Shown piece after piece: positions 20,649 through 28,472 of a stretch of 64,000 nt of DNA (its first letter is position 1; every line of letters starts with the position of its first letter). Source of the DNA: Pseudomonas alloputida. Its GTDB lineage: Bacteria; Pseudomonadota; Gammaproteobacteria; Pseudomonadales; Pseudomonadaceae. The stretch spans positions 189,501-253,500 of the forward strand of contig NZ_CP128540.1 in assembly GCF_021283545.2 (NCBI RefSeq). Reading direction: 5' to 3'. A program made the position numbers and the translations under genes. A model generated the notes under the pieces. The model was given only the letters and a program-made list of their open reading frames with translations. It was not told the origin of the DNA and searched no databases.

Positions 20649-22055
20649 ATGCGCCTTGTTGCAACCGTGGCCGGCCTCGCGCTGGCGCTCACTGGCCTGA
20701 ACGCCAGCGCCGAAACCATACGCATCGCCATCGGCACCCAGGACACCACCATCAACTGCGCCACCGGTGGCCTGCTGATCCGTGAGCTGGGCCTGCTGGA
20801 CAAGTACCTGCCGCACGACGGCAAGTACAAGGACGCCACCTACCAGGTCGAGTGGAAGAACTTCACCAGCGGTGCGCCGCTGACCAACGAAATGGTCGCC
20901 GGCAAGCTCGACTTCGGCGCCATGGCCGACTTCCCAGGGTCATTCAACGGCGTTGCCCATCTGGATGCCGGCAAGCGCAGCCTGTTCATCAGTGTGCTGT
21001 CGGGCAGCGTGCATGGCAGCGGCAACGGCATCGTCGTGCCCGCCGCCTCCAGCGTGCAGTCGCTGGCGGAGCTCAAGGGCAAGACCATTTCCGTGCCGTT
21101 CGCCTCCACTGCCCACGGCATGCTGTTGCGCGCCGTCGCCGCGCAGGGCTGGGACCCGCAGAAGGATGTGCGGATCATCGCCCAGGCGCCGGAAATCGCC
21201 GGCTCCGCCCTGCGCAGCAACCGCATCGAAGCCCACGCCGACTTCGTGCCGTTCGCCGAGTTATTCCCCAACCGTGGCTTCGCCCGCAAGATCTACGATG
21301 GCGCCCAGGCCAACGCACCGACCTTCCATGGTGCCTTGGTCGATGCCGACTACGCGAAGAAGTACCCGGAAGTGGTCACCGCCTACCTGCGCGCCAGCCT
21401 TGAAGCCGACCGCCTGATCGCTGCGCAGCCTGAGAAGTACAGCGAGTTGATCGAGAAGGTCACGGGTATCGAAGCCGAGGTCAATTACCTGTTCCACGGC
21501 CCGCTTGGCCTGCAGACCCGCGACCTGACCTGGAAGCCTGAATACCGCCAGGCAGTGGCTACATCCATCGATACGCTCAAGCTGCTGAAAAAGACCGACC
21601 GTGGCCTGGACACCGGCAAGTTCATCGACGACCAGTACATCCGTGCCGCCTTCAAAGAGGCAGGCCTTGACTACGACAAGGCGCTGAAAGACTACGACGT
21701 ACTGCCACTCAAGGCCGATGACGCGCTGACCGGCCAACCGATCACCGACTTCAGCCGCCTGGCGCAGATCTGGGTGCGCGGTGAAGACAAGGTCCGCCAC
21801 TACACTTCGCCGGAGGCCGCCCTTGGTGCCTTGGCCCAGCTGGAGCAGGAGGGCAAGGACATCCGCGCCATCTACGCCCAGGCCGCCGACAGTGGCATCA
21901 AATTGCTCGCCAACCAGGCCTGGTTCGTGCGCAACGGTAAAGGCGAACTGGCGGCATTCCTGCTCAAGGACCAGGCCGAGCAGTATGCCAAGGCCCATGG
22001 TGGCGAGGCGCTGGACTTCGTCAGCGCCAACCAGAAGCTGGTCGCCCAGCGCTGA
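20649..22055 (+). CDS. ABC substrate-binding protein (nitrate/sulfonate type) with NosL-like C-terminal domain
   Basis: 468 residues. A signal peptide (RLVATVAGLALALTGLNASA) leads to a periplasmic NMT1/SsuA-type binding domain (about 22-370) with GKLDFGAMADFPG and LKGKTISVPFASTAHGMLLR. The last 90 residues exceed the normal length of the family. Their pattern (RGEDKVRHYTS, IRAIYAQ, then DQAEQYAKAHGGEALDF) resembles NosL, the periplasmic copper-binding accessory protein of nitrous oxide reductase. I see no NosL-type Cys in this part, so metal binding is unproven. It starts the transport part of the operon, 119 bases after the ferredoxin. Confidence 0.8.
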   Translation: MRLVATVAGLALALTGLNASAETIRIAIGTQDTTINCATGGLLIRELGLLDKYLPHDGKYKDATYQVEWKNFTSGAPLTNEMVAGKLDFGAMADFPGSFNGVAHLDAGKRSLFISVLSGSVHGSGNGIVVPAASSVQSLAELKGKTISVPFASTAHGMLLRAVAAQGWDPQKDVRIIAQAPEIAGSALRSNRIEAHADFVPFAELFPNRGFARKIYDGAQANAPTFHGALVDADYAKKYPEVVTAYLRASLEADRLIAAQPEKYSELIEKVTGIEAEVNYLFHGPLGLQTRDLTWKPEYRQAVATSIDTLKLLKKTDRGLDTGKFIDDQYIRAAFKEAGLDYDKALKDYDVLPLKADDALTGQPITDFSRLAQIWVRGEDKVRHYTSPEAALGALAQLEQEGKDIRAIYAQAADSGIKLLANQAWFVRNGKGELAAFLLKDQAEQYAKAHGGEALDFVSANQKLVAQR

Positions 22056-22070
22056 CCGGGAGGCACCGAC

Positions 22071-22853
22071 ATGACCCGCAACCTCAAGCGCTGGCCGGTG
22101 CGCCTGGCGTCGCTGCTGGCCTGCCTGCTGTTCTGGCAAGTGGCGGCAAACGTGAAAATGGACCTTGGTCTGCTGACGTTCACCTATGTCCCTACACCCA
22201 AGGCGGTGCTGGACGCTGCCTGGCAGTTGCTGACCTCCAGCACCCTGCTGGCGCACCTGGGCAGCAGCCTGGCGCGGGTATTTGCCGGTTATGCCACTGC
22301 GGCACTGGTTGGCGTGGCCCTGGGGTTGCTGATCGGCCGCTCGAAATGGGCTGAAGATACCCTGCTGCCGCCGCTGGAAGTGCTGCGGCCGATTCCGGCT
22401 GTGGCGTGGATCCCGCTGGCGATCCTGATGTTCCCGTCGTCGGAACTGTCGATGGTGTTCATCACCTTCACCGGCGCGTTGTTCCCCATCCTGCTCAACA
22501 CCGTGCATGGCGTCGAGGCCGTCGACCCGCGCTTGGTGGCATCGGCGCGCAGCCTCGGTGCCGGGCGCTGGGCGATCCTGCGCGAGGTGGTATTGCCTGG
22601 AGCGTTGCCGAGCATCGTCACGGGCCTTGCCATCGGCATGGGTACGTCCTGGTTCTGCCTGGTCACTGCCGAGATGATTTCCGGGCAGTTCGGCATCGGC
22701 TACTACACCTGGGAGTCCTACACCTTGCAAAACTACCCGGACATCGTCGTCGGCATGCTGCTGATCGGCGTGCTGGGCATGGGCAGCAGCGCCCTGGTCA
22801 AGCGCCTGGGGGCGCTGGCCACGCCGTGGTACCGCACGCGGAGGGCCAGTTGA
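22071..22853 (+). CDS. ABC transporter permease (SsuC/TauC type)
   Basis: 260 residues with about six membrane helices and the permease EAA loop ([30 protein letters not shown]) that contacts the ATPase. It belongs to the nitrate/sulfonate/taurine importer class and would form the inner-membrane channel for the binding protein upstream. It overlaps the ATPase gene by one base. Confidence 0.9.
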   Translation: MTRNLKRWPVRLASLLACLLFWQVAANVKMDLGLLTFTYVPTPKAVLDAAWQLLTSSTLLAHLGSSLARVFAGYATAALVGVALGLLIGRSKWAEDTLLPPLEVLRPIPAVAWIPLAILMFPSSELSMVFITFTGALFPILLNTVHGVEAVDPRLVASARSLGAGRWAILREVVLPGALPSIVTGLAIGMGTSWFCLVTAEMISGQFGIGYYTWESYTLQNYPDIVVGMLLIGVLGMGSSALVKRLGALATPWYRTRRAS

Positions 22854-23704
22854 TGAACCGTTATCAACAGGCGCCGGGGCGTATCGATGGTCGCGGCCTG
22901 TCGATTCGCCTGGGGCACGGCAGCGAAGCGTTCGAGGCGGTGCAGCGGCTGGACTTTGCCGTGGAGCCGGGCGAGTTCGTCTGCATCCTCGGCCCCTCCG
23001 GTTGTGGCAAGTCGACGTTGCTCGGCGCCCTGGCCGGCCACCTGGTGCCCAGCAGCGGCCAGCTGAACGTGGACGGCCAGCCCGTTGACGGGCCGTCACC
23101 GCAGCGTGGCATGGTGTTCCAGCACCACACCTTGCTGCCCTGGCGTAGCGTGCTCGACAACGTGGCCTTCGGCCTGAAGATGCAGGGCCTGGAGCGCACC
23201 GAACGTCACCGGCAGGCTCGCGAAATGCTGCAACTGGTGGGGCTGGCCGACTTTGCAGGGCGCTGGCCCAACCAGCTGTCCGGCGGTATGCAGCAGCGGG
23301 CCGAAATTGCCAGGGTGCTGATCAACCGCCCACGGCTCTTGCTGATGGACGAACCTTTCGGCGCGCTGGATGCGCAAACCCGCGCCCGTATGCAGGAGCT
23401 GTTGCTCGATATCTGGGCCAGTATCCGCACCACCGTGCTGTTCGTCACCCACGATATCGACGAAGCGCTGTTCCTCGCCGACCGCATCCTGGTGATGAGC
23501 CCGCGCCCCGGTCGCTTCATCGAAGACCTGCGCCTGGACTTTGCGCGCCCACGCCGCGCCAGCCTGCTGACCAGCCCTGAATTCACTCACCTTAAGCGTC
23601 ACTGCCTGGCGTTGCTGCGCCACGAGGAAGGCCGCGAACTGCCGCGTCTGACTCCGCTGGGCCTGCCGGACACTGACCACCCACCGCTACGGATCGCGCT
23701 ATGA
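22853..23704 (+). CDS. ABC transporter ATP-binding protein (SsuB/TauB type)
   Basis: 283 residues. Walker A GPSGCGKST (about residue 45), signature LSGGMQQRAEIARVL, Walker [12 protein letters not shown] and switch His in VTHDID are all intact, so it should power the importer. ATG 22853 overlaps the permease stop. Its C-terminal 40 residues extend past the core domain, as is common in this class. It overlaps the HEAT-repeat gene by 4 bases. Confidence 0.9.
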   Translation: MNRYQQAPGRIDGRGLSIRLGHGSEAFEAVQRLDFAVEPGEFVCILGPSGCGKSTLLGALAGHLVPSSGQLNVDGQPVDGPSPQRGMVFQHHTLLPWRSVLDNVAFGLKMQGLERTERHRQAREMLQLVGLADFAGRWPNQLSGGMQQRAEIARVLINRPRLLLMDEPFGALDAQTRARMQELLLDIWASIRTTVLFVTHDIDEALFLADRILVMSPRPGRFIEDLRLDFARPRRASLLTSPEFTHLKRHCLALLRHEEGRELPRLTPLGLPDTDHPPLRIAL

Positions 23705-24666
23705 CTGACCGAACGACCGACAACCCCGACATTCTTGCCCTGTTACCTCGCCTTGATGCCAGCGACGCTGGCGTGCGCCGCATCGCCCTGATCGAGCTGG
23801 CCGACCTGGAAGACCCGGATGGCTTGCCTTGGCTCACCGATGCCCTGCTGGCGGACGCCGCCGCCGAGGTGCGTGCCGAGGCCGCGCGCCTGCTTGAGGC
23901 CTGGGAAGAACCCGAAGTTGTGCAAGCCCTGTGCGCTGCGCTGGCCGATGCCGCCGAGCCTGTACGCCTGGCCGCTGCACAGAGCCTCAGCGAACTTAAA
24001 AGCCTTGAAGCCGGCCAGCTGATCCTGCCATGGGTCAAGCACGCCGATGCCTTCGTCCGCGCCAGTGCCCTACGTGCCTTGCGCGAGCTGCGCCTGGAGG
24101 ATGCTGCCGACCCTGCGCTGCTGGCGCTGGCCGATGACGCCGCCGCCGTACGGCGTGAGGCAGTGGGCATTCTTGGCTGGCTCAAGCACCAGCCGGCGTT
24201 GCTGGCGCTGGCAGCGCTCGCCGAGACCGAGCCAGACACAGAGGTGCGCCGCGCGGCCATCGGCGCATTGGGCCTTGCCCGGGACAGCTCGGTGTTGCCT
24301 GCGTTGGTGGCGGCACTGACTGACCAGGCTTGGCAAGTGCGCGAGGAAGCCGCCACCACATTAGGCAAAGTTGGTCAGGACCAAGCAGGCCCGGCGCTGG
24401 TGGATGCCCTTGCCGATGACTTCTGGCAGGTACGCCTGCGGGCAGCGCGCTCACTGGGTCGGCTGCGCTATGCCGCTGCACTGGACGCGCTTGGCGGCTT
24501 GCTTGGCCATGGCATCGCCAACCTGCGCAAGGAGGCGGCGCTGGCGCTGGGCGAGCTGGGCCAGGCGCGTGCTTTGTCGGTGCTGCAGGCCGCCGAGGCC
24601 GACAGCGACCCCGAGGTGCGCAAGGCTGTGCGGATTGCCTTGGCGCAACTGCGCGGGGCTGCCTGA
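23701..24666 (+). CDS. HEAT-repeat (PBS lyase-like) protein
   Basis: 321 residues made almost wholly of about nine to ten HEAT repeats, each with a central D-x-x-VRxxAxxxLG pattern (for example DPEVRKAVRIALAQL, DSSVLPALVAALTDQAWQVREEAA). No catalytic motif or signal peptide. Such solenoids are protein-binding scaffolds. Tight coupling on both sides (4-base and 1-base overlaps) indicates that it works with the transporter or, more likely, with assembly of the flavoprotein-ferredoxin pair. That role is inference. Confidence 0.88.
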   Translation: MTDRTTDNPDILALLPRLDASDAGVRRIALIELADLEDPDGLPWLTDALLADAAAEVRAEAARLLEAWEEPEVVQALCAALADAAEPVRLAAAQSLSELKSLEAGQLILPWVKHADAFVRASALRALRELRLEDAADPALLALADDAAAVRREAVGILGWLKHQPALLALAALAETEPDTEVRRAAIGALGLARDSSVLPALVAALTDQAWQVREEAATTLGKVGQDQAGPALVDALADDFWQVRLRAARSLGRLRYAAALDALGGLLGHGIANLRKEAALALGELGQARALSVLQAAEADSDPEVRKAVRIALAQLRGAA

Positions 24667-24947
24667 TGAACGCCCCGCAAGCCATTCGCAACTTGCGCGG
24701 GCCAGGGCAACTGCTGCTGCAATGGGAAGACGGCGAGCACAGCCTCAGCCATACCCGTTTGCGGGGGGCTTGCCCTTGCTCACAATGCCGTGCGGCGCGC
24801 CTGTCCGGAGGGATCAGCCTGGTGCGCGACGATGTGCGCGTGGTGCAAATCGAGTCGCAAGGGTATGGCGTACAACTGGTGTTCAGCGATGGGCATGAGC
24901 GCGGGATCTACCCTTGGGCTTACTTGCGTGACCTGGTCAGCAAGTGA
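24666..24947 (+). CDS. DUF971 (GBBH-like N-terminal domain) protein
   Basis: 93 residues. The DUF971 fold is recognisable from LLLQWEDGEHSLSHTRLRGA, CPCSQCRAA and GIYPWAYLRDL. The three cysteines in CPCSQC suggest a metal site, since this domain in gamma-butyrobetaine hydroxylase binds zinc. DUF971 proteins are also found near or fused to iron-sulfur cluster assembly factors such as ApbC/Mrp, which fits an operon with an iron-sulfur ferredoxin. Its start overlaps the HEAT-gene stop. It is the last intact gene of the operon. Confidence 0.85.
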   Translation: MNAPQAIRNLRGPGQLLLQWEDGEHSLSHTRLRGACPCSQCRAARLSGGISLVRDDVRVVQIESQGYGVQLVFSDGHERGIYPWAYLRDLVSK

Positions 24948-24959
24948 AGCTGATCCCTT

Positions 24960-25166
24960 CAGTTGCCGGAAGGGGTGCAGAAGCAGGACGACCGCCTAGC
25001 CAACGAACTGGCCGAGGGTAACCTGCTCTTTGGCGACACCCCGAGTGTGGGTACAGGGCGCAACTGGGCAACGTGCCACCGATTACGATGCCGATGACAA
25101 CAGCATCATCGTTTCAGCACGGCATCAGGGCGTGCTGAGCTGATCGACCTCGCCAAGGCGTTCTGA
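24960..25166 (+). pseudogene. remnant of an aryl-sulfate sulfotransferase-like gene
   Basis: Two pieces in different frames read as one protein fragment: LPEGVQKQDDRLANELAEGN, then LLFGDTPSVGTGRNWA (frame of 24960), then, after a +1 shift near 25070, TDYDADDNSIIVSARHQGVL. The order GDTP...GRNWAH...DYDxxDDSIIVSxRHQ is that of bacterial arylsulfotransferases (recalled, not searched). A third frame gives AELIDLAKAF before TGA 25164-25166. No start and no N-terminal part remain, so it is a decayed 3' fragment. Arylsulfotransferases move sulfate between phenols, a possible thematic link to the operon upstream. Confidence 0.5.
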
Positions 25167-25244
25167 TTCATCCCCTCCGGGAGGGCCGTCGGTCCCCCCT
25201 TCACATTTCTTTCAGTTCATTCGTCTAACCTGTACTGGCCCTAT

Positions 25245-25265
25245 CGCTGGCAAGCCAGCTCCCAC
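25245..25265. repeat. REP fragment upstream of gabD
   Basis: CGCTGGCAAGCCAGCTCCCAC is half of a REP-type palindrome. The rest of 25167-25431 holds no gene; its AT-rich part around 25300-25350 probably contains the gabD promoter, but no clear -35/-10 pair or sigma-54 site is visible. Confidence 0.5.
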
Positions 25266-25431
25266 AACACAAAAAAGTGAAATTTCCGCCAGGGTGTTCA
25301 ACCTTTTGTTCTTTTTTTCGAACAGCCTATTGTCCAACACCCCAGCAGCCGCTTAGCATTCGTTTGAGATTTCAAACGCTCGATGCCCTGCCTTGGGCGC
25401 TTTTCAACAATCAACAATTCGGGAAGCCGAC

Positions 25432-26874
25432 ATGCAGCTCAAAGACGCTCAGTTGTTCCGCCAGCAAGCCTATATCAATGGTGAGTGGCTGGATGCGGAC
25501 AACGGCCAGACCATCAAGGTGACCAACCCGGCCACCGGCGAAGTCATCGGTACCGTGCCGAAGATGGGTACCGCGGAAACCCGCCGCGCCATCGAAGCCG
25601 CCGACAAGGCCCTGCCGGCCTGGCGTGCCCTGACTGCGAAAGAGCGCTCGGCCAAGCTGCGTCGCTGGTTCGAACTGATGATCGAGAACCAGGACGACCT
25701 GGCTCGCCTGATGACCACCGAACAGGGCAAGCCGCTGGCCGAAGCCAAGGGCGAAATCGCCTACGCTGCCTCGTTCATCGAGTGGTTCGCCGAAGAAGCC
25801 AAGCGCATCTACGGTGACACCATCCCGGGCCACCAGCCAGACAAGCGCCTGATTGTCATCAAGCAGCCAATCGGCGTTACCGCGGCCATCACTCCGTGGA
25901 ACTTCCCGGCCGCCATGATCACCCGTAAAGCCGGCCCGGCCCTGGCCGCTGGCTGCACCATGGTCCTCAAGCCGGCTTCGCAAACCCCATACTCCGCTCT
26001 GGCCCTGGTCGAGCTGGCCCACCGTGCCGGCATCCCGGCTGGCGTGCTGAGTGTGGTTACCGGCAGCGCCGGCGAAGTTGGCGGCGAACTGACCGGCAAC
26101 TCCCTGGTACGCAAGCTGTCCTTCACCGGCTCGACCGAAATCGGTCGCCAGCTGATGGAAGAATGCGCCAAGGACATCAAGAAGGTTTCCCTGGAGCTGG
26201 GTGGCAACGCCCCGTTCATCGTGTTCGACGACGCCGACCTGGACAAGGCGGTCGAGGGCGCGATCATCTCCAAGTACCGTAACAACGGCCAGACCTGCGT
26301 CTGCGCCAACCGTATCTACGTGCAGGACGGCGTCTACGACGCGTTCGCCGAGAAGCTGGCCGCTGCAGTTGCCAAGCTGAAGATCGGTAACGGCCTGGAA
26401 GAAGGCACCACCACTGGCCCGCTGATCGATGGCAAGGCTGTCGCCAAGGTCCAGGAACACATCGAGGACGCCGTCAGCAAAGGCGCCAAAGTGCTGTCCG
26501 GTGGCAAGCTGATCGAAGGCAACTTCTTCGAGCCGACCATCCTGGTTGACGTACCGAAGACCGCTGCTGTCGCCAAGGAAGAGACGTTCGGCCCACTGGC
26601 GCCGCTGTTCCGCTTCAAAGACGAAGCCGAAGTCATCGCCATGTCCAACGACACCGAGTTCGGGCTGGCCTCGTACTTCTACGCCCGCGACATGAGCCGT
26701 GTGTTCCGTGTCGCCGAAGCCCTGGAATACGGCATGGTGGGTATCAACACCGGCCTGATCTCCAACGAAGTGGCGCCGTTCGGTGGTATCAAGGCTTCGG
26801 GCCTGGGCCGCGAAGGTTCCAAGTACGGTATCGAGGACTACCTCGAAATCAAATACCTGTGCATCAGCGTCTGA
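25432..26874 (+). CDS. gabD: succinate-semialdehyde dehydrogenase (NADP+)
   Basis: 480 residues, the exact size of GabD. The aldehyde dehydrogenase fold is complete: the general-base Glu lies in SLELGGNAPFIVF and the catalytic Cys in NNGQTCVCANR. It oxidises succinate semialdehyde, made from GABA by the neighbouring GabT, to succinate for the citric acid cycle. ATG 25432 (MQLKDAQLFRQQAYING) is preferred to an upstream ATG at 25393. A terminator separates it from gabT, so the two may be partly independent. Confidence 0.95.
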   Translation: MQLKDAQLFRQQAYINGEWLDADNGQTIKVTNPATGEVIGTVPKMGTAETRRAIEAADKALPAWRALTAKERSAKLRRWFELMIENQDDLARLMTTEQGKPLAEAKGEIAYAASFIEWFAEEAKRIYGDTIPGHQPDKRLIVIKQPIGVTAAITPWNFPAAMITRKAGPALAAGCTMVLKPASQTPYSALALVELAHRAGIPAGVLSVVTGSAGEVGGELTGNSLVRKLSFTGSTEIGRQLMEECAKDIKKVSLELGGNAPFIVFDDADLDKAVEGAIISKYRNNGQTCVCANRIYVQDGVYDAFAEKLAAAVAKLKIGNGLEEGTTTGPLIDGKAVAKVQEHIEDAVSKGAKVLSGGKLIEGNFFEPTILVDVPKTAAVAKEETFGPLAPLFRFKDEAEVIAMSNDTEFGLASYFYARDMSRVFRVAEALEYGMVGINTGLISNEVAPFGGIKASGLGREGSKYGIEDYLEIKYLCISV

Positions 26875-26898
26875 TAGCACGGTAAAGGCTTTACCTCT

Positions 26899-26938
26899 GC
26901 CAGCGGGGCGCGAGAGCGACGTCTCGCTGGCCTTTTTT
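26899..26938 (+). terminator. intrinsic terminator after gabD
   Basis: GCCAGCG and CGCTGGC pair around an inner GC-rich loop and are followed by CCTTTTTT, 25 bases after the gabD stop. Confidence 0.8.
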
Positions 26939-27056
26939 ACATTGCAGTACCTGGTGGCCAGGGCGTTCACGACAGTCGATCAACGAATACTGTTCGCGAG
27001 CACTCCCAGCCGCCCCCGAATAAAAGCGCCATTCCTGTCGGCGCAATGAGGGCATT

Positions 27057-28334
27057 ATGAGCAAAACCAACGAATCCTTGATGCAACGTCGTGTAGCTGC
27101 CGTCCCACGTGGCGTCGGCCAGATCCACCCGATCTTCGTCGACACCGCGAAGAACTCGACCGTGATCGACGTTGAAGGCCGCGAACTGATCGACTTCGCC
27201 GGCGGCATCGCAGTACTGAACACCGGCCACCTGCACCCGAAAGTAGTTGCAGCCGTGCAAGAGCAGCTGACCAAGGTCAGCCACACCTGCTTCCAGGTGC
27301 TGGCTTACGAGCCCTATGTAGAGCTGTGCGAAAAGATCAACAAGCTGGTCCCAGGCGACTTCGACAAGAAGACCCTGCTGGTCACCACCGGCTCCGAAGC
27401 CGTTGAAAACGCCGTCAAGATCGCCCGTGCTGCCACTGGCCGCGCTGGCGTCATCGCCTTCACCGGCGGTTATCACGGCCGTACCATGATGACCCTGGGC
27501 CTGACCGGCAAGGTCGTGCCGTACTCCGCTGGCATGGGCCTGATGCCAGGCGGCATCTTCCGCGCCCTGTTCCCGAGCGAACTGCACGGTATCAGCGTTG
27601 ACGACGCCATCGCCTCGGTCGAGCGCATCTTCAAGAACGACGCCGAGCCGCGCGACATCGCCGCAATCATCCTCGAGCCAGTACAAGGCGAAGGCGGCTT
27701 CCTGCCAGCGCCGAAAGAGCTGATGAAGCGCCTGCGCGCCCTGTGCGACCAGCACGGCATCCTGCTGATCGCCGACGAAGTACAAACTGGCGCTGGCCGT
27801 ACCGGCACCTTCTTCGCCATGGAACAGATGGGCGTTGCGCCTGACCTGACCACCTTCGCCAAATCCATCGCTGGCGGCTTCCCGCTGGCCGGTGTGTGCG
27901 GCAAGGCCGAATACATGGACGCCATCGCGCCTGGCGGCCTGGGCGGTACCTACGCCGGTTCGCCGATCGCTTGCGCCGCGGCCCTGGCCGTGATCGAAGT
28001 GTTCGAAGAAGAAAAACTGCTGGACCGCAGCAAGGCTGTGGGTGAGCGCCTGACCGCCGGCCTGCGCGAAATCCAGAAGAAGTACCCGATCATCGGCGAC
28101 GTCCGTGGTCTGGGCTCGATGATTGCCGTCGAAGTCTTCGAGAAGGGCACTCACACCCCGAACGCTGCTGCTGTTGGCCAGGTTGTCGCCAAGGCTCGTG
28201 AAAAGGGTCTGATCCTGCTGTCTTGCGGCACCTACGGCAACGTCCTGCGTATCCTGGTTCCGCTGACCGCCGAAGACGCGCTGCTGGACAAAGGCCTGGC
28301 CATCATCGAAGAGTGCTTCGCTGAAATCGCCTGA
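27057..28334 (+). CDS. gabT: 4-aminobutyrate aminotransferase
   Basis: 425 residues, class III PLP aminotransferase. The PLP lysine lies in TFAKSIAGGFPLAGV, preceded by the LLIADEVQTGAGRTG strand with the cofactor-binding Asp. It converts GABA and 2-oxoglutarate to succinate semialdehyde and glutamate, feeding GabD upstream. It starts at ATG 27057 and ends in a strong terminator. Confidence 0.95.
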   Translation: MSKTNESLMQRRVAAVPRGVGQIHPIFVDTAKNSTVIDVEGRELIDFAGGIAVLNTGHLHPKVVAAVQEQLTKVSHTCFQVLAYEPYVELCEKINKLVPGDFDKKTLLVTTGSEAVENAVKIARAATGRAGVIAFTGGYHGRTMMTLGLTGKVVPYSAGMGLMPGGIFRALFPSELHGISVDDAIASVERIFKNDAEPRDIAAIILEPVQGEGGFLPAPKELMKRLRALCDQHGILLIADEVQTGAGRTGTFFAMEQMGVAPDLTTFAKSIAGGFPLAGVCGKAEYMDAIAPGGLGGTYAGSPIACAAALAVIEVFEEEKLLDRSKAVGERLTAGLREIQKKYPIIGDVRGLGSMIAVEVFEKGTHTPNAAAVGQVVAKAREKGLILLSCGTYGNVLRILVPLTAEDALLDKGLAIIEECFAEIA

Positions 28335-28353
28335 TGTGACGCGCTTCAGAAAA

Positions 28354-28377
28354 AACCCGCCTAGGCGGGTTTTTTTT
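28354..28377 (+). terminator. intrinsic terminator of gabT
   Basis: AACCCGCC and GGCGGGTT form an 8-bp stem around TA followed by a run of T. Confidence 0.95.
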
Positions 28378-28472
28378 ATGCCCAGATAAGCCGTGTGGCG
28401 CTATGGTTATCGGAGGACTGGCTTTGGAAGCTGCGACGGACTGTGTGTCAGGTTATTCAGGAGTAGTTGGCG

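Noticed and set aside
21261..23099. Long minus-strand open frame (612 codons) across the ABC transporter genes
   Set aside because: It spans three well-supported plus-strand genes, is rich in Arg, Gln and Pro, and shows no domain.
25236..25256. Possible sigma-54 promoter before gabD (TGGC...TGGCA)
   Set aside because: The -12 element has GG instead of GC, and the bases belong to a REP fragment.
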